Assembly: GCA_944739405.2 (NCBI GenBank)
Contig: OX123200.2
Location: 9,750,761 to 9,814,760 of the forward strand
Direction: 5' to 3'
Length of the DNA: 64,000 nt
From: Euclidia mi
Taxonomy: Eukaryota; Arthropoda; Insecta; Lepidoptera; Erebidae
Both the position numbers and the translations under genes were made by a program. The notes beneath the pieces are model-generated. The model saw only the letters and a program-made list of their open reading frames with translations. It had not been told where the DNA came from and did no database searches. This document shows, piece by piece, positions 33,341 through 45,264 of this stretch. Position 1 is the first letter of the stretch, and each line of letters starts with the position of its first letter.

Positions 33341-34629
33341 GTGTGCGTTCGCGCAGCGGAATGTTGTTGAATTTAAAGATTTTAATTATGCAGATATTTA
33401 GTGTATGACGTCGTATAATTGTGTATGGTAAAAAAAAAATTGTGCACGCAGCCATTGTGGAGAAATTCACCAAAAACTGATTCCGCTGGGCGAACGTTGT
33501 CCTGGCGGAACTTTTTTTAATCCATTGACTTTAGAAGAAAAGAGATGTGTCCAAAAATTAGTGTGTATTTGTGTGTAATCGTGTATGTATGAATAAAATT
33601 AGTGCATGCATAAACTTCGGAGAAATTCAAGTTCAAAGTACCTACGTAAATAGTACCTACTTTCTGTCATAGTCAAATACATTTAAAAAAGTAGGTGTAC
33701 AAAAGTAAATGACCTATAAATTATATCGAAACAACAATTGTGTTATCACCTATACCAATTCAATACCGGTATTATACTGTAAATTTTGGGAGGTTACCTA
33801 AATATATTGCATGGCCGCTTTTTTGTAACTATCCGAACTTGGTCGGGTTATGTAGATTTTCGATGCTTCGTCAGTATTATAATTGTTTTTCTTTAATTAC
33901 TGAATTTAATGACATGAAATTTTGCATGTGAATAGTTGAATGAATACACTAATTATTGGCATACATTTTACCATGCAATTCCTTTAGAACGTCGTGATAT
34001 TTGACTGCTTTGTAAACAGTGATCTATTCATGGTAAATTGTCCTATAACTCTTTAATGACTAACGGAACATCATTGATACTTGGCAACATGTTGCAGACA
34101 CTTACAAGGTTTGTATAAACGTGAAAATCTAGACCCCAAGGTGCATATTTTAAGAACTAAGACCTAATAAGCGTATTTTACGTTTATATTTTTATCTTTT
34201 AAGCCCTACGATTTTTTCTAAATCTGTTTTTTAAACAAATATAAACAAATTCAAAACAACGTATGTAAAAATCTACAGCTCTCTATATAAGCGCTTTATA
34301 TGAAAACTAGCTAATGGCCAAACGTTCGCGTAGCGGAAACTTGAATTTCTCCGAAGTTTATGCATGCACTAATTTTATTCATACATACACGATTACACAC
34401 AAATACACACTAATTTTTGGACACATCTCTTTTCTTCTAAAGTCAATGGATTAAAAAAAGTTCCGCCAGGACAACGTTCTCCCAGCGGAATCAGTTTTTG
34501 CTGAATTTCTCCACAATGGTTGCGTGCACAATTTTTTTTTACCATACACAATTATACGACGTCATACACTAAATATCTGCATAATTAAAATCTTTAAATT
34601 CAACAACATTCCGCTGCGCGAACGCACAC
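33341..34629. mobile_element. Long-TIR foldback element, Mutator-like (1,289 bp)
   Basis: Arms 33341-33632 and 34338-34629 are about 292 bp each and nearly perfect complements over their whole length. The outer ends are GTGTGCGTTCGCGCAGCGGA and its complement. A 9-bp duplication AACTAAGCG (33332-33340 and 34630-34638) flanks the element. Very long TIRs with a 9-bp duplication point to the Mutator/MULE or foldback group. The 705-bp centre has no transposase-like ORF. If transcribed, it would make a 290-bp hairpin. Confidence 0.8.
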
Positions 34630-34679
34630 AACTAAGCGAGGTTTTGGGTTGTAGATCGGGAAGAATGGTTGCACTACTA

Positions 34680-34945
34680 ATATTGCTAGTAACGGCGCTG
34701 TCACGACCTTGCCGCTCTGAGCGGCGGCTTAGCGCGGGGCGGCGAGCGTTAAGATCAAATGTATGAAGACGTTCGAAGCACGCCACGAGCCGCCGCGCAC
34801 AGCGATAACGCGCGCGTTTTTTTTGGCGCAAATGGCTGCGCGGCGTGCGGCGCGGCGGGCGGTGCGGCGAGCGGCGGGAACAAATGTACTGCGACCGAGT
34901 CCGACGCCACGACTCCGAGCGGCACAGACAGCGTTACGCGAGGGA
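34680..34945. other. GC-rich block next to the foldback element
   Basis: GCTCTGAGCGGCGGCTTAGC and a GCGGCGTGCGGCGCGGCGGG-type run stand out from AT-rich surroundings. Several overlapping ORFs are only readings of this GC-rich repeat. A smaller GC block lies at about 35450-35525. The rest of 34946-35638 holds nothing recognised. Confidence 0.35.
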
Positions 34946-35639
34946 CGAACTAGGCGGTTAAACTATTTGTTAAATATTTTGTGGCGGTAATGAATACGGA
35001 GACATTTAAAGTCGAAATTTTAAAACGGTCGCGTGTATGGATAGCAACACATCCGCTTTATTAATACAAAAATGTTAATAAAACGTTGCGAGATGTAATG
35101 AAACAATGTTTTACAGAATGTAATGGTAGTTTTAATATAAATCGCAAACATTAAAACATTGTGTAATGTATATGTACCTATTTAGGTACAGACACAGTTA
35201 CTATGAAAGTTAAAAGGTGATTTATCTACCTACTTAACGTAATCTACGTTGTGTAGGTACCTATTCAACGCCTCATTAATTGCGAATATGTATTATTCCT
35301 TTGATATAAAATACTTGTAAGAAATTAAGATCCAATGTCGACAATTTTGTAGGTATACCGTATACTTAGTTACACAAAGATATTTTGGTTATCGCCATAT
35401 TTATGGGTAACTCCGTCGGCCCAAATACGTCCACATTTGCCGCTGCGTTTACCGCTGCTGTAGGGTCGTGGCGTGCACGACGCTCTGCCGCGCCGCCCGC
35501 CGCGACGCGCGCCGCTTAGACCGATCTAGTGAACAGGCCCTAAATCTGTTCGTAATCATATGATAGTATTCAGAGATGCTGCACTAGTAAAAACGCGAAA
35601 ATAAATCGTAAGCTAAACGGATTTATAGGTTCATGTAGC

Positions 35640-35875
35640 GTCCCACTCCGTGTGGTGACGGATTAAGAATACGGAATGTCACCCCCCCATATCATCCCAT
35701 GGGTGTCGTAAGAGCCGACAGAGGGAGCATATTATGCATAGAACAGCACTGTAAGAGAAGGAAAACTTGATACTAACGCTATACCAACCCGTTTGGCCAG
35801 CGTGGTAAAGTAGGCTAATTCCTCCTTTCAAAGCCTTGTTCACTGTTAAAGGCTGATGATGTGTAGCGTCCCGAT
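35640..35875 (-). repeat. Uninterrupted copy of the 30610 repeat
   Basis: Contains GTGTGGTGACGGATTAAGAA, CATATTATGCATAGAACAGC and CCAACCCGTTTGGCCAGCGT. It gives the empty-site sequence for both insertions in the 30610 copy. Confidence 0.65.
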
Positions 35876-36287
35876 CAAGATGAAATAGGGACGAGATCAC
35901 AGACCTCTAAAAGTTGGGAGGACTCGCACAAATCGGGACACCTGACAACGGTTGCAAGGATCAGAATTGTGATGAGGGCAGATTGTGCTAAATAAAATCT
36001 TCATTGCAGGCTGTGAAAAATGTTAGACGTCAGTAAAGAGATTTAATTCAATTTTGTATTACTTCTACTATTGGTACATTCCGTTTTGCGCAAAAATGAA
36101 TATAATATTTTTGTCTACTAGTAAGTCGATCAAGTGATTTAGACCAGCGGATTGCCGCATACCTGTTTGTGCCTCGATACGCTTCAGGCATTGCGAACGC
36201 GTTGTAGAAATATCTAAATAAGCAATAAACAAACCAAGCGTTTCGAATAAATTGGTAATTGTTAGTCGTTTCAATAAATTTGTCTGG

Positions 36288-36435
36288 TCATCATGAATAA
36301 TCTTTTATTAGATAAAACATTAAGAATCTTAAAGTTTTTACTAATAAAAGATTATTATAGATTTATTATAGATTATTTCATCTAATAAAGAGTATTTATT
36401 GCACTAAGTATCTTAATTTAAGATACTTAGTACAA
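36288..36435. repeat. AT-rich palindromes
   Basis: AATAATCTTTTATTAG/CTAATAAAAGATTATT form an inverted pair (about 36297-36357). A perfect 27-bp palindrome CTAAGTATCTTAA...TTAAGATACTTAG sits at about 36404-36430. Positions 35876-36287 and 36436-37328 hold nothing else recognised. Confidence 0.55.
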
Positions 36436-37328
36436 TTGTACCTATTACAATTAGGTATTTAAGTACTGGATACATATATTTTGTTTTGATATTTATACAA
36501 AAAGCCATTACTTAGGTAAATAGCGACACATTGTCTCGCCATTCTCTAACTGACACATAAAAAGCCAGTATCTAGCTGCGCATTTTTGATTTTTGCTGAC
36601 TGTAGTCTAACAGTAGTCTTGTTCGTTTGGTCGACAAGTAATACTTATAGGTAGGTACCTACCTACTACGATTCGCTTATTAGACAGTATACACAATCAA
36701 TCTAGCGGCATACTTTTATGACAGCATTGACAGGTTAGTAAGTTAGTAAGTATACTAAACTATTTTACTACAAAAAGCAAGTTACGTAGCATTATACGTA
36801 TTTTACAAGTCTATTTTAATTATGATGTAAAAATTCATACACGTACATTTTACGAGACTATTTAACTATTATGTTAAAACTCGCACATTATCAACACTAT
36901 TATGACATATGATTATATAACGACACTGTTATTTTAGCCATAACAGTGAATATACAACGCATAGGTACGTTAAAAGGAAAACTACTAGAGAAAGTTGTGA
37001 TAAAACACGCGAGCAGCTAGAAACTTCGTTTAAAAATAATATCCAAATGTACGCACGTTATTTACATACGTTTTAAATTTTGATGTAATTATGGAGTCAT
37101 AATGATTGTTTAAATTGTAATATAATAGATTAAAAATAATCGGCTACAGAAATAACAGTCATGTGATAACGAGTCATAACGTTATTTTTTATTTAGCATC
37201 TACATAATTATATTATCAGAATAGGTATGTTCCGCGTATGGCACCTTTCCGTTTTGAACTGTCCGGAATGTTGTGAATTGTGATCCATCCCCGGGAATTG
37301 TGATCCAAACACGGGACAACACTGTAAG

Positions 37329-37655
37329 TGTCTAAACACACTATGCCAAAGTTACGCGACCGAAGTTCCGCGGCTGATTTTACGTTCCGTATTCGGCTGA
37401 TAATTATGATACACCCATTGATGTACATTTGTACATCAATGGATACATCATAAATGCTGAATTTTCGCTCGTGCTACGAATTACGCTTGTGCTCTACTAC
37501 TAGAAAAGTTGCCGCTGAACTTCCGCCCGACCGAAGTTACTGGTTCTGAATTACTGACTGTTGCTTTATAAAGCAACAGTCAGTAATTCAGATAGCAGGC
37601 AGGTGTAATCATGCCGAACTTCGGTCGCGTAACTTCGGCATAGTGTGTTTAGACA
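37329..37655. mobile_element. MITE with a perfect internal palindrome
   Basis: Termini TGTCTAAACACACTATGCC and GGCATAGTGTGTTTAGACA are complementary; similarity continues through GTTACGCGACCGAAGTTC. A perfect 46-bp palindrome occupies 37546-37591 (arms read CTGAATTACTGACTGTTGC inward) with no spacer. A second small palindrome, TTGATGTACA/TGTACATCAA, lies near 37418-37440. The target duplication is not evident. Confidence 0.7.
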
Positions 37656-37714
37656 TTTGGTTATAACAACGTGATGTAATGGTTGACTTTCAGAGTTAAG
37701 AGTGAGAGAGTTCT

Positions 37715-37800
37715 TTGGGTCCGTTACTTGCATATTTGTAAAGTTCTTCGCGACGCAGGTTATATTCCGTGCGGGCGATGTCTTTGCACAAGAAAGAAAA
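37715..37800 (+). repeat. SINE-B tail fragment
   Basis: TATTTGTAAAGTTCTTCGCGACGCAGG and GTGCGGGCGATGTCTTTG match the SINE-B body at 58130-58185. The head is missing. Confidence 0.5.
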
Positions 37801-37864
37801 CAATATTGGTATGCGTGTTATTGCTGAAATGTGAAATATGTCATTATATTTTAAATTAGTCTTA

Positions 37865-38155
37865 GGGCGGTTTTAGATTAGCGTTTTATACGCTCGCTTT
37901 TGGAAGAGCATGTAGGCGCGTATAGGCGCGCCTTTTGGCACACGCGCAACTTGTACGAGCGTTGACGCACTGAGCCGTCAGAATCCATGTTGACCGTGAC
38001 AAGATGTCACTACCGTTTCGAGCGAATACGCCGAAGTATGCCCGTTTACGCGAGTCCGATTTTGTGAAGCGCGTAATGTAGCGCGAGCATAAGCGCGTAT
38101 GCTGAAACGAGCGTCATACCTACGTGCAGAAAAATACGCTAATCTGAAACCGCCC
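37865..38155. mobile_element. PIF/Harbinger-like MITE, 291 bp
   Basis: GGGCGGTTTTAGATTAGCGT and its complement ACGCTAATCTGAAACCGCCC mark the ends, with TTA on both sides (37862-37864 and 38156-38158). The interior is GC-rich with GCGCGTATAGGCGCGCC-type palindromes. Positions 38156-38879 hold nothing recognised. Confidence 0.78.
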
Positions 38156-38879
38156 TTATACCGTGGCTACAGTCTCGTCAAATTTGATATACTTACCTAC
38201 ATACTTATGAAATAAATATTCCTTATAAACGTTTTTGTTTTATCGTAATAATTGCCCATTGTTATTTAATATTATTTATATAAACTTACATATACATATA
38301 AATGCAAATTATTTCTTTATATGTGCATAATTAAATGCTTCACAATTGTTTATTGTGCAAATGATTTAAATTTATTATATTTAAATAATTATTGTAAAAC
38401 AGATTATTTTGATACCGAAATTGTAAATCTGTTTAAAAATAGATTTCGGTGCTCTTTTTTATTGCTCGTCGTGATTTTTTCAGAAATATATTTATTACTA
38501 TTAATTGATATGTAAATGAGATCACCCAAATTGGGTTAATTTTTATTTTGCCGGTCAACGAATAAAATAAATAATATTTTAATAGAACACACTATTTAAA
38601 ACATTTTTTTACTATTACACCAACGTTCTAAGTCAATTCTCTGAGACAATACTTAGGTTTGAATGTATAGCCTCAAAGTATCGTTAAGCAGTTTTGTTTT
38701 CTCAAAAGTATAAATTTAATGAAAGAGGTGTAAAGGTGGTCGATTGGACGTTTCATTCTCACGTGAAATACGTGAGCCTTAAAATTCAATGGACTCACAA
38801 AAAAAACAGTAAAAACAAATATTTTTTTAATCATTTTGACCAAACATAGAAATCTCGCCTAAACCTTCAGTAAGAATGC

Positions 38880-39500
38880 CTATGACAGGCAGGTGTCATG
38901 TATATGGGCACGCCACCATAGTGGCGATAATTCCTGTTCTTGGCATGAGGTTGAAGAGATGGCCTATCGCGGCTTTCTAACTTTTTCGGGTAATGCAAGT
39001 CCGACCCTGGTTGTTTCGGCCAGTACTTGTGGAGGAAAGGCCCGGAGGAAACCACCCAGATGTCACAATTGTGGCAGCAACGGCAACCCTGTCGAGAACA
39101 TTGACCTGCATGTGTTGGCGGAATGGCCCGCTTAGGCATCGTAACGCCGTTACCTGGTCGCGTCAATTGTTACGGTCGTACCCTCGCTCCCTGCCTTGTC
39201 CTTGGTGCGGTGCGGGATGTCTTGGAACGTCACCATCTCCTTCAGTGAGGCTGTCATGCTGATCAAGGAGGCGATGGAGCAGGAGATGGACCGTCCGCCA
39301 GTAGGCTGAGGAAGCGTCGCCATGTCCACGTTCGTCTTCATAAATGATACTTAACAAAGATGACGTGGCTCGCCAACATCCAACGGCGAACCGACCCTGG
39401 CAGGGCCGCGATGTATGACGCGATGCTAACTGCAATTCGCGTGGCGCCGCGCCGCCGTGGTAGTTATTATATTGTTAGTAGATCCAAACATGCACCAAAA
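38880..39500. other. GC-rich, coding-like block of unknown origin
   Basis: About 600 bp of clearly higher GC with overlapping ORFs on both strands (largest 99 codons on minus at 38867-39166, 90 codons on minus at 39163-39435, 89 codons on plus at 38993-39262). A minus-strand CRCCHNC stretch looks like a degenerate zinc-knuckle. No domain is recognised with confidence. It could be a decayed retroelement or a retrocopy. Positions 39501-40094 hold nothing recognised. Confidence 0.35.
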
Positions 39501-40094
39501 AGAAGGAGGCTTGCATTTCGCATGTACCACACAATGCACATTACATGGGAGCAGCAGCCGATAGTTCTTCTGCTATTTAACTCACAGGCTGCACTTAGAA
39601 CTTTAGTGTAATAATGAAAAGTGTTTATTTCGTACTATTCTACAATAATTTCAAGTTTATTTCAGTTGGCCGGCACTTTAAGAATTAGCCCAAATTTGTA
39701 TGGAGACTGCGTGATCTCCTTTAATAAATAAGACTTAACCTAAATACAAAATTTCATTCAAAACCTTGGAGTTGCGTAACAATATACTTACCTACTTAAT
39801 AATAAATATATTAATTTATGTAAGTATTACGAATTTCTCGAATAAAGACAAGATTTGTAGACCGTAGTTTTATAACATATTATTCAATACGAATTAATTT
39901 ATTTCTGAATGTAACATCAGTCTGAAAACGGCATACCTAATATTATTAGTTATTTATTTTAGTTCCTCAAGTTATAAGCGTTTTAGCTGAACATAAAGGT
40001 AGGTACTTAAAACTTAATAAGTATGAATTTATACTAAGAAATATACCTGACGTATGTATGTATAAAACCACAGGTGACATTACCTTATTTAGTA

Positions 40095-40335
40095 ATATGT
40101 AGGTAATAGGAGGCCCAACGCCACTGTTCGGTGCGGTCCTATTCTCACTATGTGATGGGTAAGGCCATAGTGCACCACTCTCGCCAAGTGCGGGTTGGCA
40201 GACTTCACATGTATTGTGAGAGCATTATGGAGAACTCTTAGACTAAATGTCTGGTTTCCTCGCGATGTTTTCCTTCAACGTTTAGCCGCAAACGTGCGTT
40301 TCGTGGCTGCACTCGAAAACCCATAGTTGCAACAG
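40095..40335 (+). repeat. LINE 3'-end remnant
   Basis: Blocks AAGTGCGGGTTGGCAGACTT, ATTATGGAGAACTCTTAGAC and CCTCGCGATGTTTTCCTTC are shared in reverse with 11995-12190. No coding frame. Confidence 0.5.
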
Positions 40336-40350
40336 TCTGTAAGTCTCTCC

Positions 40351-40430
40351 ACTAACGGCCATTTTCAATATTCGATCCATACATGGATTTTGAGATTCGA
40401 AATTCGTGTTTATTGAATTCCGTAGTAAGC
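40351..40430. repeat. Deleted copy of the TCAATATTCGATC MITE
   Basis: Has the left arm TTTTCAATATTCGATCCATA and jumps directly to TTGAATTCCGTAGTAAG, so the middle is lost. The fuller copy is at 48848-48970. Positions 40431-41013 contain nothing else recognised except the open frame just upstream of exon 2. Confidence 0.55.
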
Positions 40431-41013
40431 TATCGCTGTCTTAACATTTAGGTGCTATGTTTGTCTATTTATTCGAAATTTGATTACCTTGTGGCGTTTG
40501 TCAAATGTCAAAAGTGTGCTGTTTGTTTGAAATATAACTATAGGTACATACGTATATGCTGACACGTTGGAGATCCGTTAGCTTTTCGGGAAGATTGCTC
40601 TCCGATTTTAGAATTAGTAGCGTACTAACTATCGCCCTTTAGCTATCAAATGTAGGCATTGCAACACGTCACGTCGTCGTAATGAAACACATATCATGAC
40701 AACAACTTATGATTTGGTACTGCAGTCACAGTGTTACTGAAATAGGTACCTAAGTCGCAAATAATAAATAAAAAGAAATCATATATTTTAAAGAGGTTCA
40801 CACTGGGATGGAGCAAATGATATATTTTTATACATAATATAATGTTTTAGCATATTTATGGCTTAGTTGAAAAACAGCGTTAAGAAAGCGCCTGACATGT
40901 CTTATACTGAGTCTTATTGTGGCATTATAATAAAACCGAATGTCTTTTGGAAAATGTTCTATATTATTATTGCTACTCCATATTTTTTGCTCACATATTT
41001 ATTTTTGTTCCAG

Positions 41014-41159
41014 ACGGCGATATTCACAGTGATACTGTTACCGTTCCGAGTGATAGTCATCTGTTATCTCATTGTGACCGCATGGTTCCTAGCCTGCATA
41101 GGCTTATATGGACTCAGTGAAGAGGACCTAAGGCGGAAGCCTATGACTGGATGGAGAAG
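41014..41159 (+). CDS. LPCAT: LPCAT exon 2 (membrane anchor)
   Basis: 146 nt after a TTTTTGTTCCAG acceptor, ending at a GTACTT donor. It encodes residues 40-87 plus two bases of codon 88. TAIFTVILLPFRVIVICYLI, VTAWFLACIGLY form one long hydrophobic segment, the signal-anchor that follows NPFV in LPCAT1/2. The KPMTGWR end matches the HPITGWRR-type junction of LPCAT2. The frame joins exon 1 at phase 0 and exon 3 through a split Ser codon (AG|C). The frame is also open for 49 codons upstream of the acceptor (from 40867), with an in-frame ATG at 40897, so an intronic alternative start cannot be excluded. Confidence 0.88.
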
Positions 41160-41261
41160 GTACTTTACAATATACAAGCATGCTTATTTACTTATAAGAT
41201 CACTAATCGCTGAATTCAATAGTCTATCTATCTTTAGCTATATATCGATATGTTTTTAAGA

Positions 41262-41356
41262 TTTTAGATTGACATAAGCTCCATACAAAATATGGCAAAC
41301 ACGAATCTCGAATCTCAAAATCAATGGATAGATCGAATGTTGAAACCGGTCGTTAG
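41262..41356. repeat. TCAATATTCGATC MITE, inverted partial copy
   Basis: GATTGACATAAGCTCCATAC through GATAGATCGAATGTTGAAAC is the reverse of the element at 48848-48970. It lies 103 bp downstream of LPCAT exon 2. Confidence 0.5.
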
Positions 41357-44059
41357 AATATACCTATTTTATGACAGGGGTTTAGTGTTTTCGAAGTAGA
41401 AATACACTAGCGACGTTTTACACTCTGGCGGACCCATCAATATGTAGTTTTTGGGCAGACCCCATACGAAGTTAATCACAATGAAAAAGCTTGGACACGA
41501 AACGATATAATTATTTCGTAACTAATAATTTTTAATTAACGTGAAATAAAACTTCAATTAAACACTAATGAATATTAAACACATATTTAACGAAGCAGTA
41601 ATGATGATATGTAGGTCCGAAATCAGTTTATGCATTTTATACATTAAGTACCTACCTAATATTTAGTCCAACCTCTCTGGTTATTTTATACGCGGTGGCC
41701 CGTTAGGCCTCATACTATGAACCTCTAAGAAATCTAATAAACCACTAAATGCCATATTAGACTTAATATAAATCCAGCTTCATGAGATACTTTATCATCA
41801 TGTTCAAAAATCCAGTAAAATAATAAAGCAACGTAGGAAAATAAAACACCATTTAAAGTACCTTTTCAGAAGTTGATAATAGGTAATATTTATTTCATGC
41901 TGTGCGTACGATTGTACGATTGTACCGGAACAGTATATTTATTGGACAGTTCATTATTTATTAACGTACGAGTAGGTAAACGACTGTTGGATAATTTGTT
42001 GCCAGTAATTATCTAGTATTCGATTAGTAATCGAAAATTTCAATCATAATTTGATGGCACTTTGATAATAGCAAAGCGCTATAAAATAATAGTGATTAAA
42101 ATATAATAGCTATATAAATACATTATACTTATATAAGTAGGTATATTAGCGTTTAATTTTCCATACTTGCGTGTCGTCTTTAACTCGAAATTTCTACATT
42201 TAGTCAATTACAGGGTCATTAACATTATGATGGTAATAAAATACGACCAATAAACAGAATAGTACGAGCAAATATGGGAATTAATGTTACTCAATCAAGG
42301 GTTTAATTGACTAATTATCATCTTCTTATCAATTAATCACGGCAGATTGACAATCTCCCGTGATAACTGTATAAAAAAAATCTGATTTGTCTCTTTTGTA
42401 AACTACGGTATTATTGTAAGAATTCGTTGTTCTATGGCATTTTTTTGTCAAAACGAAGTGTGTACTCGAACACTTTGTTCTGATAAAAAAAATATTGCCA
42501 CATTGTTTGCTCGCTACTCTAGCACGTTTTTACAGTCTAATATGTATTCAATCAACGGTTCTTCTAAGCATCTAGGTCATTCTCTCAAGGTCGCGTTTAT
42601 ATTTGGGCGAGATAAAATAATTTCGAGGTGCCAGTTTCCGCTCATCTTTCTGCCGTTATTTCTAGTTAAGTACACTTGGTAATATTGAGAAAAAGTTTGA
42701 TTCTGAGAACGTGAATGTCTTATAATTTTCGAATGCCGTCTGTATAATAGTAACATTATTAATTCCCACCGTTATTTTCAAGTTTAATGTTCAGCGGAGC
42801 GTCATACAAGTAGTATTCGACCAGTAGGTCTGTACAGAGTCGGTCAGATAGTTACTTGCAAAAACTGTAAGACAAATCCATCGACGACAATCTTGAAATT
42901 TTATCCGCGGTGACGAATTAATTCTTTACGTTTTCCACTTAATTGTCAATCATCAATCAAACCTCCTTGGTCAAATTTTGCAATGTTGACAGCACAGAGG
43001 TTGTTTGAAGAAGTTTGCATTGCTAACGATAATATTACAAACCTTGTTACAAGCAGTTGGTTAATAAATTATACTTGCCTTTGCAATTTACTTTCTTCGG
43101 TATGTATGTCAAATACACCGCTCAATCTTGTTGGGCGATGTTAGCGTCAACAGATTTCTTGCTTGCAGAGCTAGTGACCTTGATGACTATCACTTGAAGT
43201 CATAAAGCATAGATTGTGCCAAATTCGATATTTCTCTGTAAAATACGATAGGGAGTAATAGGAACAGTATATGGATAGAGTAGGCGAGCGAGCTCTATGG
43301 GCGTATCTAGTCGTGCAAATGTCGAATTAATAGGAAGAGAAATATACATTTGGTATAGATAAGTGTTTCTCCTTACATTATTTATATTATGTCTAATTGG
43401 CTTTTTCTATTATCTAATTGACGCGCGAAGCTACTTACTGAAAAATAATACATAAGTAAAAAGAGAAACGATTACAATTTTTTTTCTATCTCTATATCGA
43501 CATGACGATGTTTTCTTGGCCTGCCTACTCTATGTAATATAATAGATACACTTACACCTACATATTATGTGCAAAATTCAATATTTCTTGAGTTTATTCG
43601 TAAATACGTTAATCCAAAGCTATGATAACATTGAATATACGAAAGTGAGAATTTGAAAAATAAATTACGCAAGCTGGCAAGTAATGTCGCACCGATGCAT
43701 TTTTCTTACAAACGTCATTTTAAGTTGAGTTAATGGTGAACAGACAATAAAATTACGGTACTAACCGGTTTTCTGTGTTCACATAACGTACCTCAGACGT
43801 TTGAAATTCGTCGCTTCTTATTTGATTAGATTAGAAGTACTAGGTATATTTTTACTGTTGTTACCTCGTACTGTGTATGATAGTTGCTATAAAAATGAAT
43901 TTTATATATTGTGAGGCGTATAACTTCTCACCGAAGTATTTGGGTCAAATAGGTGCATCGTTTTCGCAGTATGTGTATTGATTTTGCTTAGGGGTTTAAC
44001 TTTTTGACTACCATAGACACATCTTTTGACTACCATAGACAGATTGGGTTTTTCCTTTA
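41357..44059. other. LPCAT intron 2, repeat-poor start
   Basis: Intron 2 is 41160-62755. This 2.7-kb stretch is AT-rich. I recognise only a short tandem (TTTGACTACCATAGACA twice, about 44007-44040). No exon. Confidence 0.5.
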
Positions 44060-44064
44060 GGAAA

Positions 44065-44185
44065 TTCTCAGTAGCAGCACGGAGTCTGGTAATGTGCCCG
44101 GTACGGCAATAGGCTCGCCCCCTATTACGTGGGACCTAAAAGTTCATGGCGAAATGTGGGTGTAATATTACACCCATATTTCGCT
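44065..44185 (+). repeat. SINE-A body fragment
   Basis: CTCAGTAGCAGCACGGAGTC, AATAGGCTCGCCCCCTATTA and GGCGAAATGTGGGTG match the SINE-A body. The tRNA-like head and tail are missing. Positions 44186-44832 hold nothing else recognised. Confidence 0.6.
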
Positions 44186-44832
44186 ATCTACTATTACCAG
44201 AATTTGAGAAAGACACATTAACACCAAATCATAAGGCTACTTTAACTATTTAACAAGTTTCGAACGAATGTTGAAACGTTTTTTTATCTCTATGTTCAGG
44301 TTTAACTAACACTGAAACAACAGCCACGAGAAATATCTAGACACGAACTAAAGATCTACTGTAAAGTCATTATTGTTTTTTTAAGTCTAGCTGCTTCGAA
44401 AGTTTATTGACCGCAGTTGACTCTGCGTTTAAAATCTTTCTGGATTATTCCTTTTTTATAAATTACGGCTTTAAAAAGATCAAACTAGGTAGGTACTTTT
44501 TTAAGAATTCAATAATTTAGTTTAGTTAACTAGATAACACGTTACCCAGATTTACTTCGGTAACATTTATTTGAAGTCGATAATAAATACTTAATATTGA
44601 AAAACCTTTTTATTAATAGAGTAAAGTAAGGTTTTGTTGAATTAACAATCCAAATATTGCCTACTTTCTTCCATTTCCCTTTATGAGGCTGTTTTTATGG
44701 GTGCGGCAAACTTTTAGGAATTGAACCAGAACCATAAGGTTTCTGAAGTCTGAAGAATAAACCTTAGACTTACTAGAAGTTTGGCGTAGATCTAAGAGTA
44801 ATGCGATAGCATAAAATCTACATATAATATTA

Positions 44833-45039
44833 CTAGAGGACGCCAGCAGCTACGCCTGCATTTTTTTTAAATTTACCCGTTTAGGCCGATCCCGTGGGAA
44901 TTTCGGGAAATCCCTTCTTAGTGCACCCCTACGGTCCCCAAGGAAAATACATGCCAAATTTCAGCTTCCTGCGCCCAATAGTTTCGGCTGTAGTGTGTCT
45001 GTCAGTCAGTCAGTAACGCAAGGATTTTATATATTAAGA
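44833..45039 (-). mobile_element. Short Helitron, second family, copy 2
   Basis: CTAG at 44833-44836 is followed (on minus) by T. The 5' end TCTTAATATATAAAATCC is at 45039 after an A. It is nearly identical to the copies at 20761 and 49247. Confidence 0.8.
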
Positions 45040-45054
45040 TAAAGAGGATTTTTT

Positions 45055-45264
45055 TTTATTTTAGTTTGTTTGTAATGGATAAACTCAAAAACTACTGGAC
45101 CGATTTTAAAAATTCTTTCACCGTTAGAAAGCTACATTATCTGCGAGTAACATAGGCTATATTTTATTTTAGAAAAATAGGGGTCCGTAAGATATTTGGG
45201 TTTTTCGGGTAGGTACGCGAAGTAGTTCCCTCAGGACGCGGGTGAAACCGCGGGAAACGGCTAG
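45055..45264 (+). mobile_element. Helitron 3' part with intact hairpin end
   Basis: Ends GCGGGTGAAACCGCGGGAAA, CGGCTAG, then T at 45265: a stem-loop about 10 nt before CTAG. The body (GGACCGATTTTAAAAATTC, TAGAAAGCTACATTATCTGC) is widespread in Lepidoptera in my experience of such sequences. It lies head-on to the element ending at 45039. Confidence 0.7.

Noticed and set aside
34562..34990. Several overlapping Arg/Ala-rich ORFs
   Set aside because: They follow GC-rich simple sequence on both strands and have no domain or splice context.
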